Of a DNA stretch of 64,000 nt, positions 1-8,121 are shown piece by piece. Location: assembly GCF_019802125.1 (NCBI RefSeq), contig NZ_JAHVHT010000003.1:310001-374000 (forward strand), read 5' to 3'. Position 1 is the stretch's first letter; each line of letters begins with the position of its first letter. The notes under the pieces were generated by a model. The model saw only the letters and a program-made list of their open reading frames with translations. It had not been told where the DNA came from and ran no database searches. The DNA comes from Tateyamaria omphalii. GTDB taxonomy: Bacteria; Pseudomonadota; Alphaproteobacteria; Rhodobacterales; Rhodobacteraceae. Made by a program: the position numbers and the translations under genes.

Positions 1-786
1 GTGCCGGGCCTGCTGGCGCTGGTCTTTGGCTGGCTTGCCTTCCGCAGCCGGGTCACGGGTGTCTACCTGTCGATCCTGACCCAAGCCATGACCCTCGCGC
101 TGGCCCTGTACCTGTTCCAGAACGACAGCGGGCTGCGCGGCAACAACGGTCTGTCGGGGCTGCAAAACCTGCCGGGGCTGGGACACGTGCCGCAATCCAC
201 AATTTCGATCTGGTTCTTCTGGGCTTCGGCGCTGGCGCTGGGCCTCGGCTACATTCTCTGCACCTGGGTCGTGTCGGGCAAATTCGGTTCTGTGATACGC
301 GCCATACGCGACGACGAAAGCCGGGTGCGGTTCCTCGGCTACCCTGTCGAGGCATACAAGCTCTTCGTCTTTACGCTCACCGCCGTGATCGCCGCCATCG
401 CTGGTGCGCTGTATTATCCGCAGGCGGGTATCATCAACCCGGCAGAGATTGCGCCCATAGCTTCCATCTACCTTGCCGTGTGGGTCGCCATCGGGGGCAG
501 GGGGCGGCTCTATGGTGCCGTCATTGGTGCCGCTTTCGTCTCGCTCCTGTCCACCTACTTCACCGGCGGCCAGGCGCCCGACATCAACCTTGGCTTTTAC
601 ACGATCCAATGGGTCAACTGGTGGACTGTCCTTCTTGGGCTCTCCTTCGTAGTTGTCACGCTCTTTGCACCCAAAGGGCTGGGCGGATTGTTCGACTTGA
701 TCGCTGCGCGTACAGCGCCTGACCGGCATGGCGCAGACCTCGGCCCCGATGTTGGAGCCCTGCGTGAGAAGGAGGCAGAGAAATGA
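1..786 (+). CDS. urtC: Urea-type ABC transporter permease UrtC (5' truncated by window edge)
   Basis: Inner-membrane permease of a urea or short-chain amide ABC importer (LivM/UrtC family). The visible 261 residues start inside the protein. Full UrtC proteins are over 350 residues, so the GTG at base 1 is very probably an internal Val codon. Family features are the N-terminal stretch VFGWLAFRSRVTGVYLSILTQ, the GNNGLSGL segment near residue 48, the cytoplasmic loop AIRDDESRVRFLGYP near 100-115, and several hydrophobic helices. The stop overlaps the urtD start by 4 bp (ATGA). The order C-D-E is that of urtABCDE, with A and B expected just outside the window. A general branched-chain amino-acid transporter is the alternative, but the signature segments favour Urt. 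Confidence 0.88.
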   Translation: MPGLLALVFGWLAFRSRVTGVYLSILTQAMTLALALYLFQNDSGLRGNNGLSGLQNLPGLGHVPQSTISIWFFWASALALGLGYILCTWVVSGKFGSVIRAIRDDESRVRFLGYPVEAYKLFVFTLTAVIAAIAGALYYPQAGIINPAEIAPIASIYLAVWVAIGGRGRLYGAVIGAAFVSLLSTYFTGGQAPDINLGFYTIQWVNWWTVLLGLSFVVVTLFAPKGLGGLFDLIAARTAPDRHGADLGPDVGALREKEAEK

Positions 787-1523
787 GTTCCCTTCTCGAG
801 GTTTCGGGCGTCTCGGTGTCCTTTGACGGGTTCAAGGCCATCAACAACCTCACCTTCCAGATCGGCGAGGCCGAAATGCGGGCGGTGATCGGACCCAACG
901 GAGCGGGCAAGACCACCTTCATGGACATCGTCACGGGCAAGACACGGCCCGATGAGGGCAGTGTGCTGTGGGGCGAGAAATCTCAATCGCTGCTGTCGAT
1001 GTCGGAAAGCCAGATCGCCCAGGCCGGGGTCGGGCGCAAGTTTCAACGCCCAACGGTGTTCGAGGATCAGACCGTCGCCGAAAACCTTATGCTGGCGTTG
1101 AAAAAGAAACGCGGGCCGTTGGCCGTGCTGGGCTTTCGGGCCTCGGGCGCGGATCAGGACAGGGTGGTGGAATTGGCCGAGGAAATTGGCCTGTCTGGTG
1201 CACTGGGTCGCAAATCGGGTGAATTGAGCCATGGGCAAAAGCAATGGCTCGAAATCGGGATGCTGCTCGCGCAGGAGCCCAGATTGCTGTTGGTCGATGA
1301 ACCGGCGGCAGGCATGACCCCGGCCGAGCGCGAACACACGACCGAAATCCTGGTCGAAGCGGCCAGGACACGGGCCGTGGTCGTGGTGGAGCATGACATG
1401 GAATTCGTGCGCCGCCTGAACTGCAAGGTAACGGTGCTACACGAAGGGTCGGTTCTGGCCGAAGGGTCGATTGACCATGTGACATCGGACGAAGCTGTGA
1501 TCGAGGTGTATCTTGGTCGATAA
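783..1523 (+). CDS. urtD: Urea-type ABC transporter ATPase UrtD
   Basis: Cytoplasmic ATPase of the Urt importer, 246 residues. Walker A is GPNGAGKT at about 37-44. The ABC signature is LSHGQ, the variant usual in the LivG/UrtD family, and Walker B is LLLVDEP. The stretch MSESQIAQAGVGRKFQRPTV is characteristic of UrtD. Its ATG overlaps the urtC stop by 4 bp, so the two are translationally coupled. The 3' end overlaps the proposed urtE start by about 11 bp. It should pair with UrtE as a heterodimer under the UrtB/UrtC permeases. Confidence 0.9.
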   Translation: MSSLLEVSGVSVSFDGFKAINNLTFQIGEAEMRAVIGPNGAGKTTFMDIVTGKTRPDEGSVLWGEKSQSLLSMSESQIAQAGVGRKFQRPTVFEDQTVAENLMLALKKKRGPLAVLGFRASGADQDRVVELAEEIGLSGALGRKSGELSHGQKQWLEIGMLLAQEPRLLLVDEPAAGMTPAEREHTTEILVEAARTRAVVVVEHDMEFVRRLNCKVTVLHEGSVLAEGSIDHVTSDEAVIEVYLGR

Positions 1524-2220
1524 CCTGTTGGAAATTGAAGGGCTCACGCTGCACTACGGCGGCAGTGAAATCCTGCGCGGCGTCGATCTGGCGGCACGGA
1601 CGGGTGAAGTCACATGTGTCATGGGCACTAACGGCGTGGGTAAGACAAGTCTGCTCAAGGCGATCTCCGGTACGCATGGGCGCAGTGGCGGGCGGTATCG
1701 CCTCGGCGGGCAGGAGATTGGCAAGCTCAGCGCACATGCGCTGGCCCAAAAGGGCGTGGCCTATGTCCCCCAAGGGCGCGAGATATTTCCGTTCCTGACC
1801 GTGCAAGAGAACCTGGAAACCGGGTTTGCCTGCTTGCCGCGCGCACAACGTCGGGTCCCTGACGAGATTTTCGACCTGTTCCCCATCCTCAGGGAATTTC
1901 TTCATCGACGCGGCGGCGACCTGTCGGGTGGTCAACAACAGCAGCTTGCCATCGCGCGAGCCTTGGTGACTAACCCGAAACTCCTGCTGCTCGACGAGCC
2001 CACCGAGGGTATTCAGCCCAACATTATCAAGCAGATCGGCAACGTGATTTCGACCCTCCGCGAACGGGGGGAAATGGCGATCGTTCTGGTTGAACAGTAT
2101 TTCGACTTCGCCTTTGATCTTGGCGACAGGTTCACGGTGCTGGAACGCGGGGCGGTCAAGCTGGAAGGAGAGCGATCCCGCATTGAACGTTCGGATTTGC
2201 TACGGGCGGTATCCGTCTAG
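1513..2220 (+). CDS. urtE: Urea-type ABC transporter ATPase UrtE
   Basis: Second ATPase of the Urt importer (LivF/UrtE family), 235 residues. Walker A is GTNGVGKT, the family motif VPQGREIFPFLTVQENL is present, the signature is LSGGQ and Walker B is LLLLDEPTEGIQP. No ATG lies near the N-terminus. The TTG at 1513 overlaps the urtD 3' end; TTG at 1528 (giving MEIEGL) is an equally reasonable start. It ends the urt operon: the next gene is convergent, and only 6 bp separate the two stop codons. No urease gene follows within the window. Confidence 0.88.
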   Translation: MVDNLLEIEGLTLHYGGSEILRGVDLAARTGEVTCVMGTNGVGKTSLLKAISGTHGRSGGRYRLGGQEIGKLSAHALAQKGVAYVPQGREIFPFLTVQENLETGFACLPRAQRRVPDEIFDLFPILREFLHRRGGDLSGGQQQQLAIARALVTNPKLLLLDEPTEGIQPNIIKQIGNVISTLRERGEMAIVLVEQYFDFAFDLGDRFTVLERGAVKLEGERSRIERSDLLRAVSV

Positions 2221-2226
2221 ATGGTG

Positions 2227-2619
2227 TCAGGTGACCGCGCAGTAGCGGTCCACGATGGCGTTGATCTCGGACGCCACAATGGGTTTGCGTAGATAGCCAT
2301 TCATGCCCGTCGACGAGATTGCCTGATCGTCGTGGTAGTCACCATCCGCGGTAACGGCAATGATCGGTATGTTTTTGGGCGGATCCGCGGCCTGTTTACG
2401 AATGCTCTGGGCGGCGTCCACACCCGAGACGTTTGGCATATGGATATCCATCAAGATCACGCCATACATGTCTGGATTGGCAAGGACGATATCCTGACAC
2501 TCCTGACCATCGCTTGCGATATCGAAGTCGTACCCGAGTGTGTGAAAAATCTCGCCCATCATGTACTGGGTGAAACTGTCATCCTCGGCGAGCAGGATCT
2601 TTTTGGCTGTGGCAGTCAT
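2227..2619 (-). CDS. Single-domain response regulator (CheY-like receiver)
   Basis: A 130-residue stand-alone receiver domain with no output domain. The acidic pair D13/D14, phospho-acceptor D58 in VILMDIHMPN, T90 and K112 in YLRKP match the receiver active site. Its start overlaps the end of the upstream histidine kinase by 4 bp (2616-2619), so it is most likely the kinase's cognate receiver in a split phosphorelay. With no DNA-binding domain, its output must be protein-protein contact or transfer to an unseen phosphotransferase. MYGVILMDIHMPNVSG resembles receivers normally fused to hybrid kinases. Confidence 0.88.
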   Translation of the reverse strand: MTATAKKILLAEDDSFTQYMMGEIFHTLGYDFDIASDGQECQDIVLANPDMYGVILMDIHMPNVSGVDAAQSIRKQAADPPKNIPIIAVTADGDYHDDQAISSTGMNGYLRKPIVASEINAIVDRYCAVT

Positions 2620-4088
2620 GCGGCTGCTTCCTCGATGTCCTGCGTTGGAATACGCAAGGTGAATGTCGTGGTATAGTTGAGATAACCCGAAGGGCTCTCA
2701 ACCTCAAGGTGTCCACCCATCAGTTTTGCGAGATCGGAACTGATCGACAGACCCAAACCGGTCCCGCTATACCGTCGGGTCAGACTGTCATCGACCTGCA
2801 AGAACCGTTCAAACACGTTGTTTGCATCCTCGGGCGACAGCCCCGGACCGGTATCGGACACGGAAATATCAATCATCTTCTTTCCGGATGTATCATCTGG
2901 TGACCGCCGCAGGTCGATCAGCAGGGCGCCTTCGGTCGTGAACTTGGCCGCGTTGTCACACAGGTTGTGCACGATCTGACTGACCCGCTTGTCATCCATG
3001 CACACCGTATCCGGCAGGTCATCCGCCAATTCGACGATGACTTCTATGTCCTTGCCGTAGCGCTTGACCGAACCATTGGCGGTGTTGCACCACTGTTGCG
3101 CAATCGAGGCGAGATTGGTCTCCTTCGGCGTCAGCTTCACTGCATTCGCTTCCAGCCGCGACACCTCCAGAACGTTGGTCAACTGCGCCAAAAGAACATT
3201 TGCCGCTTCCAAACCGGTTGCAGCCTGCTGTTTCTGGCGCTTCGGCACATCCGACATTTCAATGAGCTGAAACAGCCCCATCATGGCATTGAGCGGCGTT
3301 CGCACTTCGTGGCTCATATTGGCCAGAAAGCGTTTACGCGCCAGCGAAGCGGCGACAGCATCGTTTTCAGCTTTCTTGCGCTGCGCAACCTCGCGTTCAA
3401 GGGCGGTGATCTGTTGTGTGAGCCGCTGACTCATATCGTTCAAAGCAAGTACGATCCTGTCGATGGCGTCTGTTTGCGGGCGCCTTGTGCGATCAAGCGA
3501 CAGGTTCAATGGCGTGGACCGCGACGTTGACGCATCGACTTGGCGTACGACATCAGTCAAGTGCCGCGTCACCATCCAGTAGTATGCCAGCAACAGGGCA
3601 AAAGCCACAAGGTAAGCCTTGATCAGATTGGTTGTTACAAGAGCAAAAAACTGCGCCCAAAGGTCCGCCCAGATGCTTTCGAGCGACAGGTAAATCGTCA
3701 GTGTTCCTATCGGTTCGTTCAGGCCATCCATGCGTCGGACAAGATCGAATTCCGTGCGTCGTTCCACGTAATCCGGGTCGCCATATTCGAACAAATGCCC
3801 CGTTGTCGATTGCAGCTCCACATGTGCGACGGCGGGGTCGGACTCGATCCCCCTGAGGATGATGTCAACTTGATCGAAATCGAATTGCCACAGCGCATTC
3901 TGCAAAGGGTCCACGGAGGTCGCGCTGACCCGGTCAACGACCTGAAAGGCAGTGCCGACCTGGCGTTGATAGCTGAGATAGAGTTGCACCCCGGCAGCGA
4001 AGGCCGAAAAAACCGTGCTGACCAACAGCGTCACCAGAACCAGTCGAAGGCCCAGCCTGTCCTTCAATGCTGTCCGAACAAAGGTCAT
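2616..4088 (-). CDS. Membrane sensor histidine kinase
   Basis: A 490-residue kinase. Membrane helices lie at about 14-38 and 155-176 and flank a periplasmic sensor region of about 115 residues. A HAMP-like/coiled-coil linker runs from about 177 to 250. HisKA has the H-box MSHEVRTPLN with phospho-accepting H260. The HATPase domain has N-box HNLCDNAAKF, G1 DTGPGL and G2 GTGLGLSI. It lies 3 bp downstream of a periplasmic binding-protein gene and overlaps the receiver gene. The layout suggests the soluble binding protein presents a ligand to the kinase's periplasmic domain. The ligand cannot be read from sequence. Confidence 0.88.
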   Translation of the reverse strand: MTFVRTALKDRLGLRLVLVTLLVSTVFSAFAAGVQLYLSYQRQVGTAFQVVDRVSATSVDPLQNALWQFDFDQVDIILRGIESDPAVAHVELQSTTGHLFEYGDPDYVERRTEFDLVRRMDGLNEPIGTLTIYLSLESIWADLWAQFFALVTTNLIKAYLVAFALLLAYYWMVTRHLTDVVRQVDASTSRSTPLNLSLDRTRRPQTDAIDRIVLALNDMSQRLTQQITALEREVAQRKKAENDAVAASLARKRFLANMSHEVRTPLNAMMGLFQLIEMSDVPKRQKQQAATGLEAANVLLAQLTNVLEVSRLEANAVKLTPKETNLASIAQQWCNTANGSVKRYGKDIEVIVELADDLPDTVCMDDKRVSQIVHNLCDNAAKFTTEGALLIDLRRSPDDTSGKKMIDISVSDTGPGLSPEDANNVFERFLQVDDSLTRRYSGTGLGLSISSDLAKLMGGHLEVESPSGYLNYTTTFTLRIPTQDIEEAAA

Positions 4089-4091
4089 CCG

Positions 4092-4838
4092 TTACTGATC
4101 AACATGCAGTGCCAGAATGTCGTCGAGCGTGCCGTCGCTTTGCATCGCCCGCAAAGACGCATTGAAATCTGCCATAACTTGATCACGGTTCGGAAAATCC
4201 TTTCGCATGGCCATGTGGACGTCTTGCGACGTCATCACTCCCGGCACGAACTCAAGCCGGTCAGACAGGCTCGGGTCAAGATTGCGCATTGAATAGTTTA
4301 CCACATCCACACTATCGAGGGTCAGTTCAGCGCGTTCAAAGGCGACCATTTGCAAGGCTTGCAGCGTTGTGGTCACGACAGTTTTGTTCAGGTAGTCGGC
4401 GCTGTCGAATTCGTCCTCGTACAGAAATCCATCACCAACGGCGATCGAATACGGCTGAAGGTCGGCGACGTTTGTATATCTGTGATCGCCTCCGATCCTT
4501 TGCACCAGTTGTACATCGGTGGAGTAGAAGGGCTGTGAATACTGCAGGAACGAGGTCAGATCAGGATCGAAGAACAGGCTGCCAACAACATCGTACTCGT
4601 TGCGCCGCACTCCATCCATGATGCGCGCCCACGGCAGAACGTCGCTGTCCACCTGATATCCGGCATGTTTGAACACGGCAGCAATGACATGTAGTGACAA
4701 ACCTTGCTGTGGCAGACTGGCGCCCGAGAAAGGCGGCCATTCATCCGCGACGACGCGAATGGTTGGCTTGTCGGATGCGGCATGGAGTGATGTTGCAAAA
4801 CACGTCCAAATTGCGAGGAAAATCAGGAGAGGCTTCAT
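4092..4838 (-). CDS. Periplasmic solute-binding protein, family 3 type, linked to the histidine kinase
   Basis: A 248-residue protein with a Sec signal peptide: KPLLIFLAIWTCFATSLHA, with cleavage after AxA near residue 21. The mature part opens with IRVVADEWPPFSG, the beta-strand typical of SBP_bac_3 (amino-acid type) domains. No transporter permease or ATPase is adjacent. It is instead the first gene of an operon with a sensor kinase (3-bp gap) and a receiver. I infer a sensory accessory role rather than import. An orphan transporter subunit is the alternative. Confidence 0.75.
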   Translation of the reverse strand: MKPLLIFLAIWTCFATSLHAASDKPTIRVVADEWPPFSGASLPQQGLSLHVIAAVFKHAGYQVDSDVLPWARIMDGVRRNEYDVVGSLFFDPDLTSFLQYSQPFYSTDVQLVQRIGGDHRYTNVADLQPYSIAVGDGFLYEDEFDSADYLNKTVVTTTLQALQMVAFERAELTLDSVDVVNYSMRNLDPSLSDRLEFVPGVMTSQDVHMAMRKDFPNRDQVMADFNASLRAMQSDGTLDDILALHVDQ

Positions 4839-5126
4839 AGAATTCAGTTCCCGCGAACATCAAAAAAGTGCTGACATAAAAACGGTATTTATCGTTTAAT
4901 TTCAATTAATGGTTGCGTAAATGCACGCAAAATTTTGGCCGAGTCGCATCTCGTGGAAGGGTGTCGTTCCGGTTTGTGTCGACATTCGTGAACCTGCAGC
5001 AGCTAAATCGACTGGTGATCACAGCCCGCCCGAGCGATACGCGGGTCGGCGCAGGTCAAACGTCCTGTGGAATGCTTCAAAGGGCTTTGGTTGTGGGGGC
5101 TCTTCTTAGTTCCTGATTTTGAACAG

Positions 5127-5163
5127 AAAATTTCTACTAATATTTTAGTTTGACAGAAATTTT
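5127..5163. promoter_or_regulatory. Nested inverted repeat, candidate operator of the glycerol operon
   Basis: Perfect 9-bp arms AAAATTTCT (5127-5135) and AGAAATTTT (5155-5163) are separated by 19 bp. Inside the spacer is a second repeat, ACTAA TATT TTAGT (5136-5149). The right arm overlaps the proposed -35 box at 5150-5155, a position suited to repression. The cognate regulator is not identifiable; a DeoR-type GlpR encoded elsewhere is one guess. Confidence 0.5.
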
Positions 5164-5179
5164 ACTTTGCGCATATCGT
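5150..5179 (+). promoter_or_regulatory. Predicted sigma-70 promoter of the glycerol operon
   Basis: A consensus -35 TTGACA lies at 5150-5155, followed after 18 bp by TATCGT at 5174-5179. The predicted transcription start, around 5186, gives a leader of about 45 nt with the ribosome-binding site GGGAGGA at 5218-5224, six bases before the glpV ATG. Confidence 0.5.
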
Positions 5180-5229
5180 AAGCGCAGTCGGCGAAATCCG
5201 GCTCACATAGAAATTTGGGAGGACACAAG

Positions 5230-6963
5230 ATGCGCAAGTATCTTCTCTCCGCGACGGCTGTTGCTGCAGTCATTGCGGGGCATGGGACCGCTTTTGCCGA
5301 TACGGCGGCGGCCCAGAAATGGATTGATCAGGAATTTCAGCCATCCACGCTCTCGAAGGAAGAGCAGATGTCGGAGATGGAATGGTTCATCGAAGCGGCA
5401 GAGCCGTTTTCTGGCATGGAAATCAATGTGCTGTCCGAGGGCATTCCGACGCACGGCTACGAATCCGAAGTGCTGACCAAGGCCTTCGAGGAAATCACGG
5501 GCATCAAGGTGAACCATCAGATCCTCGGCGAGGGCGAGGTGGTGCAGGCCGTTCAGACGCAGATGCAGACGCAGCGGAACCTCTATGACGGCTACGTCAA
5601 CGACTCTGACCTGATTGGTACGCACTCGCGCCTGCAACTGGCCTATAACCTGACCGAACAGATGGCGGGCGACTGGGCGGCGACAACCTCGCCGACGCTG
5701 GACCTTGAGGACTTCATGGGCATCCAGTTCACCACGGGTCCCGATGGCAACCTCTACCAGCTGCCTGACCAGCAATTCGCGAACCTCTACTGGTTCCGCA
5801 AGGACTGGTTCGACAACGAAGAGTACAAGGCCGCGTTCCAGGAGAAGTACGGCTACGAGCTTGGTGTTCCGGTCAACTGGTCGGCCTATGAGGACATCGC
5901 CGAGTTCTTCTCGGAAGACGTCAAGGAAATCGATGGCGTCGCGATCTACGGCCACATGGACTACGGTAAGCGTGCGCCTGACCTTGGCTGGCGCATGACC
6001 GATGCCTGGCTGTCGATGGCCGGTGCCGGTTCGGTGGGTGAGCCAAACGGCGTGCCGATCGACGAATGGGGCATCCGCATGGAAGCCGGTTCGTGCAACC
6101 CCAACGGCGCAAGCGTGACCCGCGGTGGTGCTGCGAACGGCCCGGCAGCGGTTTATGCGATCCGCAAATGGGACGAGTGGCTGCGCGCTTACGCGCCGCC
6201 CGGAGCGGCGTCCTATGACTTCTACCAGTCGCTGCCTGCACTGGCCCAAGGCAACGTGGCCCAGCAGATCTTCTGGTACACAGCCTTTACCGCCGACATG
6301 GTGAAGCCGAAGTCCGAAGGCAACAATACGGTGGACGATGACGGCATGCCGCTCTGGCGGATGGCGCCCAGCCCGCACGGCCCATACTGGACCGAAGGGC
6401 AGAAGGTCGGCTACCAAGACGTGGGCTCGTGGACGTTCCTGAAGTCCACACCTTCGGAGCGTGCACAGGCCGCATGGCTCTATGCCCAGTTCGTGACTTC
6501 CAAGACTGTCGATGTGAAGAAGTCCCATGTGGGTCTGACCTTCATCCGCGACAGTTCGGTCAACCACGAGAGCTTCACCGAACGCGCGCCCAAGCTGGGT
6601 GGTCTGGTCGAGTTCTATCGCTCGCCTGACCGCGTGGCATGGTCGCCCACCGGCATCAACGTGCCGGACTATCCGAAGCTGGCCCAGATCTGGTGGCAGC
6701 AAATCGGTGACGTGAACTCGGGCGCTTTCACACCGCAACAGGCGATGGACCGTCTGGCCGAGGAAATGGACATCACCATGGCCCGGATGCAGCAGGCTGA
6801 CGAGGCGGCTGGTGTCTATGGCGGCTGTGGCCCCCGCCTGAACGAAGAGCGGGACGCCGAATGGTGGTTCGCCAATGGCGGTGCCAAGCCGAAGCTGGAG
6901 AACGAGAAGCCGCAAGGCGAGACCGTCAACTACGACGATCTGGTCGCCCGCTGGCAGCAATAA
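5230..6963 (+). CDS. glpV: Glycerol ABC transporter substrate-binding protein GlpV-like
   Basis: Periplasmic binding protein of a CUT1-class importer, 577 residues with a signal peptide (MRKYLLSATAVAAVIAG...AFA). It is much longer than ordinary sugar-binding proteins (about 400-440) and matches the length of GlpV in rhizobial glpSTPQUV systems. The mature protein has repeated Trp/Tyr-rich stretches typical of family 1 binding proteins. The ATG at 5230 is preceded by GGGAGGA; an in-frame upstream ATG at 5215 would sit before that site. It is first in the operon here, followed by two ATPases, two permeases and a DUF2160 protein. Glycerol as the substrate is inferred from this gene set. No glycerol kinase or glycerol-3-phosphate dehydrogenase gene is in the window. 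Confidence 0.85.
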   Translation: MRKYLLSATAVAAVIAGHGTAFADTAAAQKWIDQEFQPSTLSKEEQMSEMEWFIEAAEPFSGMEINVLSEGIPTHGYESEVLTKAFEEITGIKVNHQILGEGEVVQAVQTQMQTQRNLYDGYVNDSDLIGTHSRLQLAYNLTEQMAGDWAATTSPTLDLEDFMGIQFTTGPDGNLYQLPDQQFANLYWFRKDWFDNEEYKAAFQEKYGYELGVPVNWSAYEDIAEFFSEDVKEIDGVAIYGHMDYGKRAPDLGWRMTDAWLSMAGAGSVGEPNGVPIDEWGIRMEAGSCNPNGASVTRGGAANGPAAVYAIRKWDEWLRAYAPPGAASYDFYQSLPALAQGNVAQQIFWYTAFTADMVKPKSEGNNTVDDDGMPLWRMAPSPHGPYWTEGQKVGYQDVGSWTFLKSTPSERAQAAWLYAQFVTSKTVDVKKSHVGLTFIRDSSVNHESFTERAPKLGGLVEFYRSPDRVAWSPTGINVPDYPKLAQIWWQQIGDVNSGAFTPQQAMDRLAEEMDITMARMQQADEAAGVYGGCGPRLNEERDAEWWFANGGAKPKLENEKPQGETVNYDDLVARWQQ

Positions 6964-6965
6964 CT

Positions 6966-6993
6966 CCCCGTGGGTCCGCCCCTGCACACGGGG
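6966..6993 (+). promoter_or_regulatory. Intercistronic hairpin after glpV
   Basis: CCCCGTG (6966-6972) pairs perfectly with CACGGGG (6987-6993) around a 14-nt loop, starting 3 bp after the glpV stop. There is no U-run, so this is more likely a 3'-stabilising or partial-attenuation hairpin that raises binding protein over transporter than a full terminator. It is one of four such structures in the window. Confidence 0.55.
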
Positions 6994-7056
6994 CGGGCCG
7001 ACCTGGGCCGGGGCTCTGATTGCGCCCCGGCCTTCTACGAAAATTGGACACAACCC

Positions 7057-8121
7057 ATGACAATCGAGCTGAAAGCGGCGGTGAAGGAGATCCGGGGGAT
7101 CACCCACATCAAGCCGACCTCTCTGGTGCTGGAGACGGGACATTTCAACGTCCTGCTCGGGCAGACCGGATCGGGCAAAACATCCCTGATCAAGCTGATG
7201 GCAGGCCTTGATCCGCTGGCCTCGGGAGAGGTCTGGATGGACGGGCAGAACGTGTCGAAACTGTCAACACAGAAACGCAACATCAGCCTCGTGCACCAGT
7301 TCTTTGTAAACTATCCGCAGATGACGGTCTTCGACAACATCGCCTCCCCTTTGCGGGTTGCAGGCATGGCGAAGTCTGAAATTCAGGGCCGCGTGGAAGA
7401 GGCAGCCGATATCCTGCAACTGCGCCCTATGCTGAACCGTCGCCCGCAGGAATTGTCGGGCGGGCAGCAGCAGCGCTGCGCGCTGGCCCGTGCGATTGCC
7501 AAGGAAAGCCGGGCAGTGTTTTTGGACGAGCCGCTGGCGAACTTGGACTACAAGCTGCGCGAAGAACTGCGTGAGCAACTGCCCGAACTCTTCGCGGGGC
7601 GAGGGGCTGTTGTGGTCTATGCCACCTCCGAGCCCGAAGAGGCGCTTCTGCTCGGCGGCAAGACCGCGTTGATGGATGATGGTGTCGTCACACAATTTGG
7701 ACGGACCGCGGAAATCTACCGGAGGCCCGACAACCTGACCGCCGCGCGCGTATTCTCGGACCCGCCGATCAATGCGGCAAGGATGTCGAAGGCAGGGACG
7801 ACCGCGACCCTTGATACCGGCGCAAGCTGGACGGTTTCTGGGTCCGCAGCGGATCTGCCTGATGGGTCGTATACGCTGGCGATCCGGCCCCATCATGTGA
7901 CACCTGTCCCCGCAGGGACAGATTATGTGAAATTATCTGGTAAGGTTCTGGTAACGGAATTGTCCGGCTCGGAGTCCAGCGCGCATTTTGAATTGGGCAG
8001 GGACGGATGGGTTTCCCTCGCCCACGGTGTGCACCCCTATGAGGTGGGCGAGGCGCATGATTTCTACATGGATGCCAGCCAGGCATTCTATTTTTCGGAA
8101 GACGGGAGGCTTGTGGCCTGA
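7057..8121 (+). CDS. glpS: Glycerol ABC transporter ATPase GlpS-like
   Basis: MalK-type ATPase with a C-terminal regulatory/OB domain, 354 residues. Walker A GQTGSGKT is at 35-42, the Q-loop Q at 81, signature LSGGQ at 133-137 and Walker B FLDEP with catalytic E158. The switch-loop histidine, normally in VTHDQ, is replaced: the sequence reads YATSEPEE, placing Ser191 at that position. The ATG at 7057 starts the conserved domain; an in-frame extension upstream has no family similarity. The stop shares one base with the glpT start. It should form a heterodimer with GlpT, whose own defect is complementary. Confidence 0.87.
   Translation: MTIELKAAVKEIRGITHIKPTSLVLETGHFNVLLGQTGSGKTSLIKLMAGLDPLASGEVWMDGQNVSKLSTQKRNISLVHQFFVNYPQMTVFDNIASPLRVAGMAKSEIQGRVEEAADILQLRPMLNRRPQELSGGQQQRCALARAIAKESRAVFLDEPLANLDYKLREELREQLPELFAGRGAVVVYATSEPEEALLLGGKTALMDDGVVTQFGRTAEIYRRPDNLTAARVFSDPPINAARMSKAGTTATLDTGASWTVSGSAADLPDGSYTLAIRPHHVTPVPAGTDYVKLSGKVLVTELSGSESSAHFELGRDGWVSLAHGVHPYEVGEAHDFYMDASQAFYFSEDGRLVA

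Larger units (their letters stand above)
4839..5229. other. Intergenic region between divergent signalling and glycerol-transport operons
   Basis: 391 bp with no credible gene. It must hold the leftward promoter of the binding-protein/kinase/receiver operon and the rightward promoter of glpV. A small inverted repeat, TTGCGT N6 ACGCAA, lies at 4913-4930, about 80 bp upstream of the leftward start. The AT-rich part at 5120-5180 holds the rightward promoter and inverted repeat described separately. Confidence 0.6.

Noticed and set aside
1-3. GTG at the first base as the start of urtC
   Set aside because: UrtC proteins are about 100 residues longer and the window simply begins inside the gene.
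5071-5115. A 14-codon hydrophobic peptide frame upstream of glpV, considered as a leader peptide
   Set aside because: No ribosome-binding site, and it lies upstream of the predicted promoter.
5203-7143. A 646-codon open frame antisense to glpV
   Set aside because: Its composition (many Arg/His, no recognisable motif) is that of a GC-rich shadow frame; glpV on the other strand has a signal peptide, RBS and family features.
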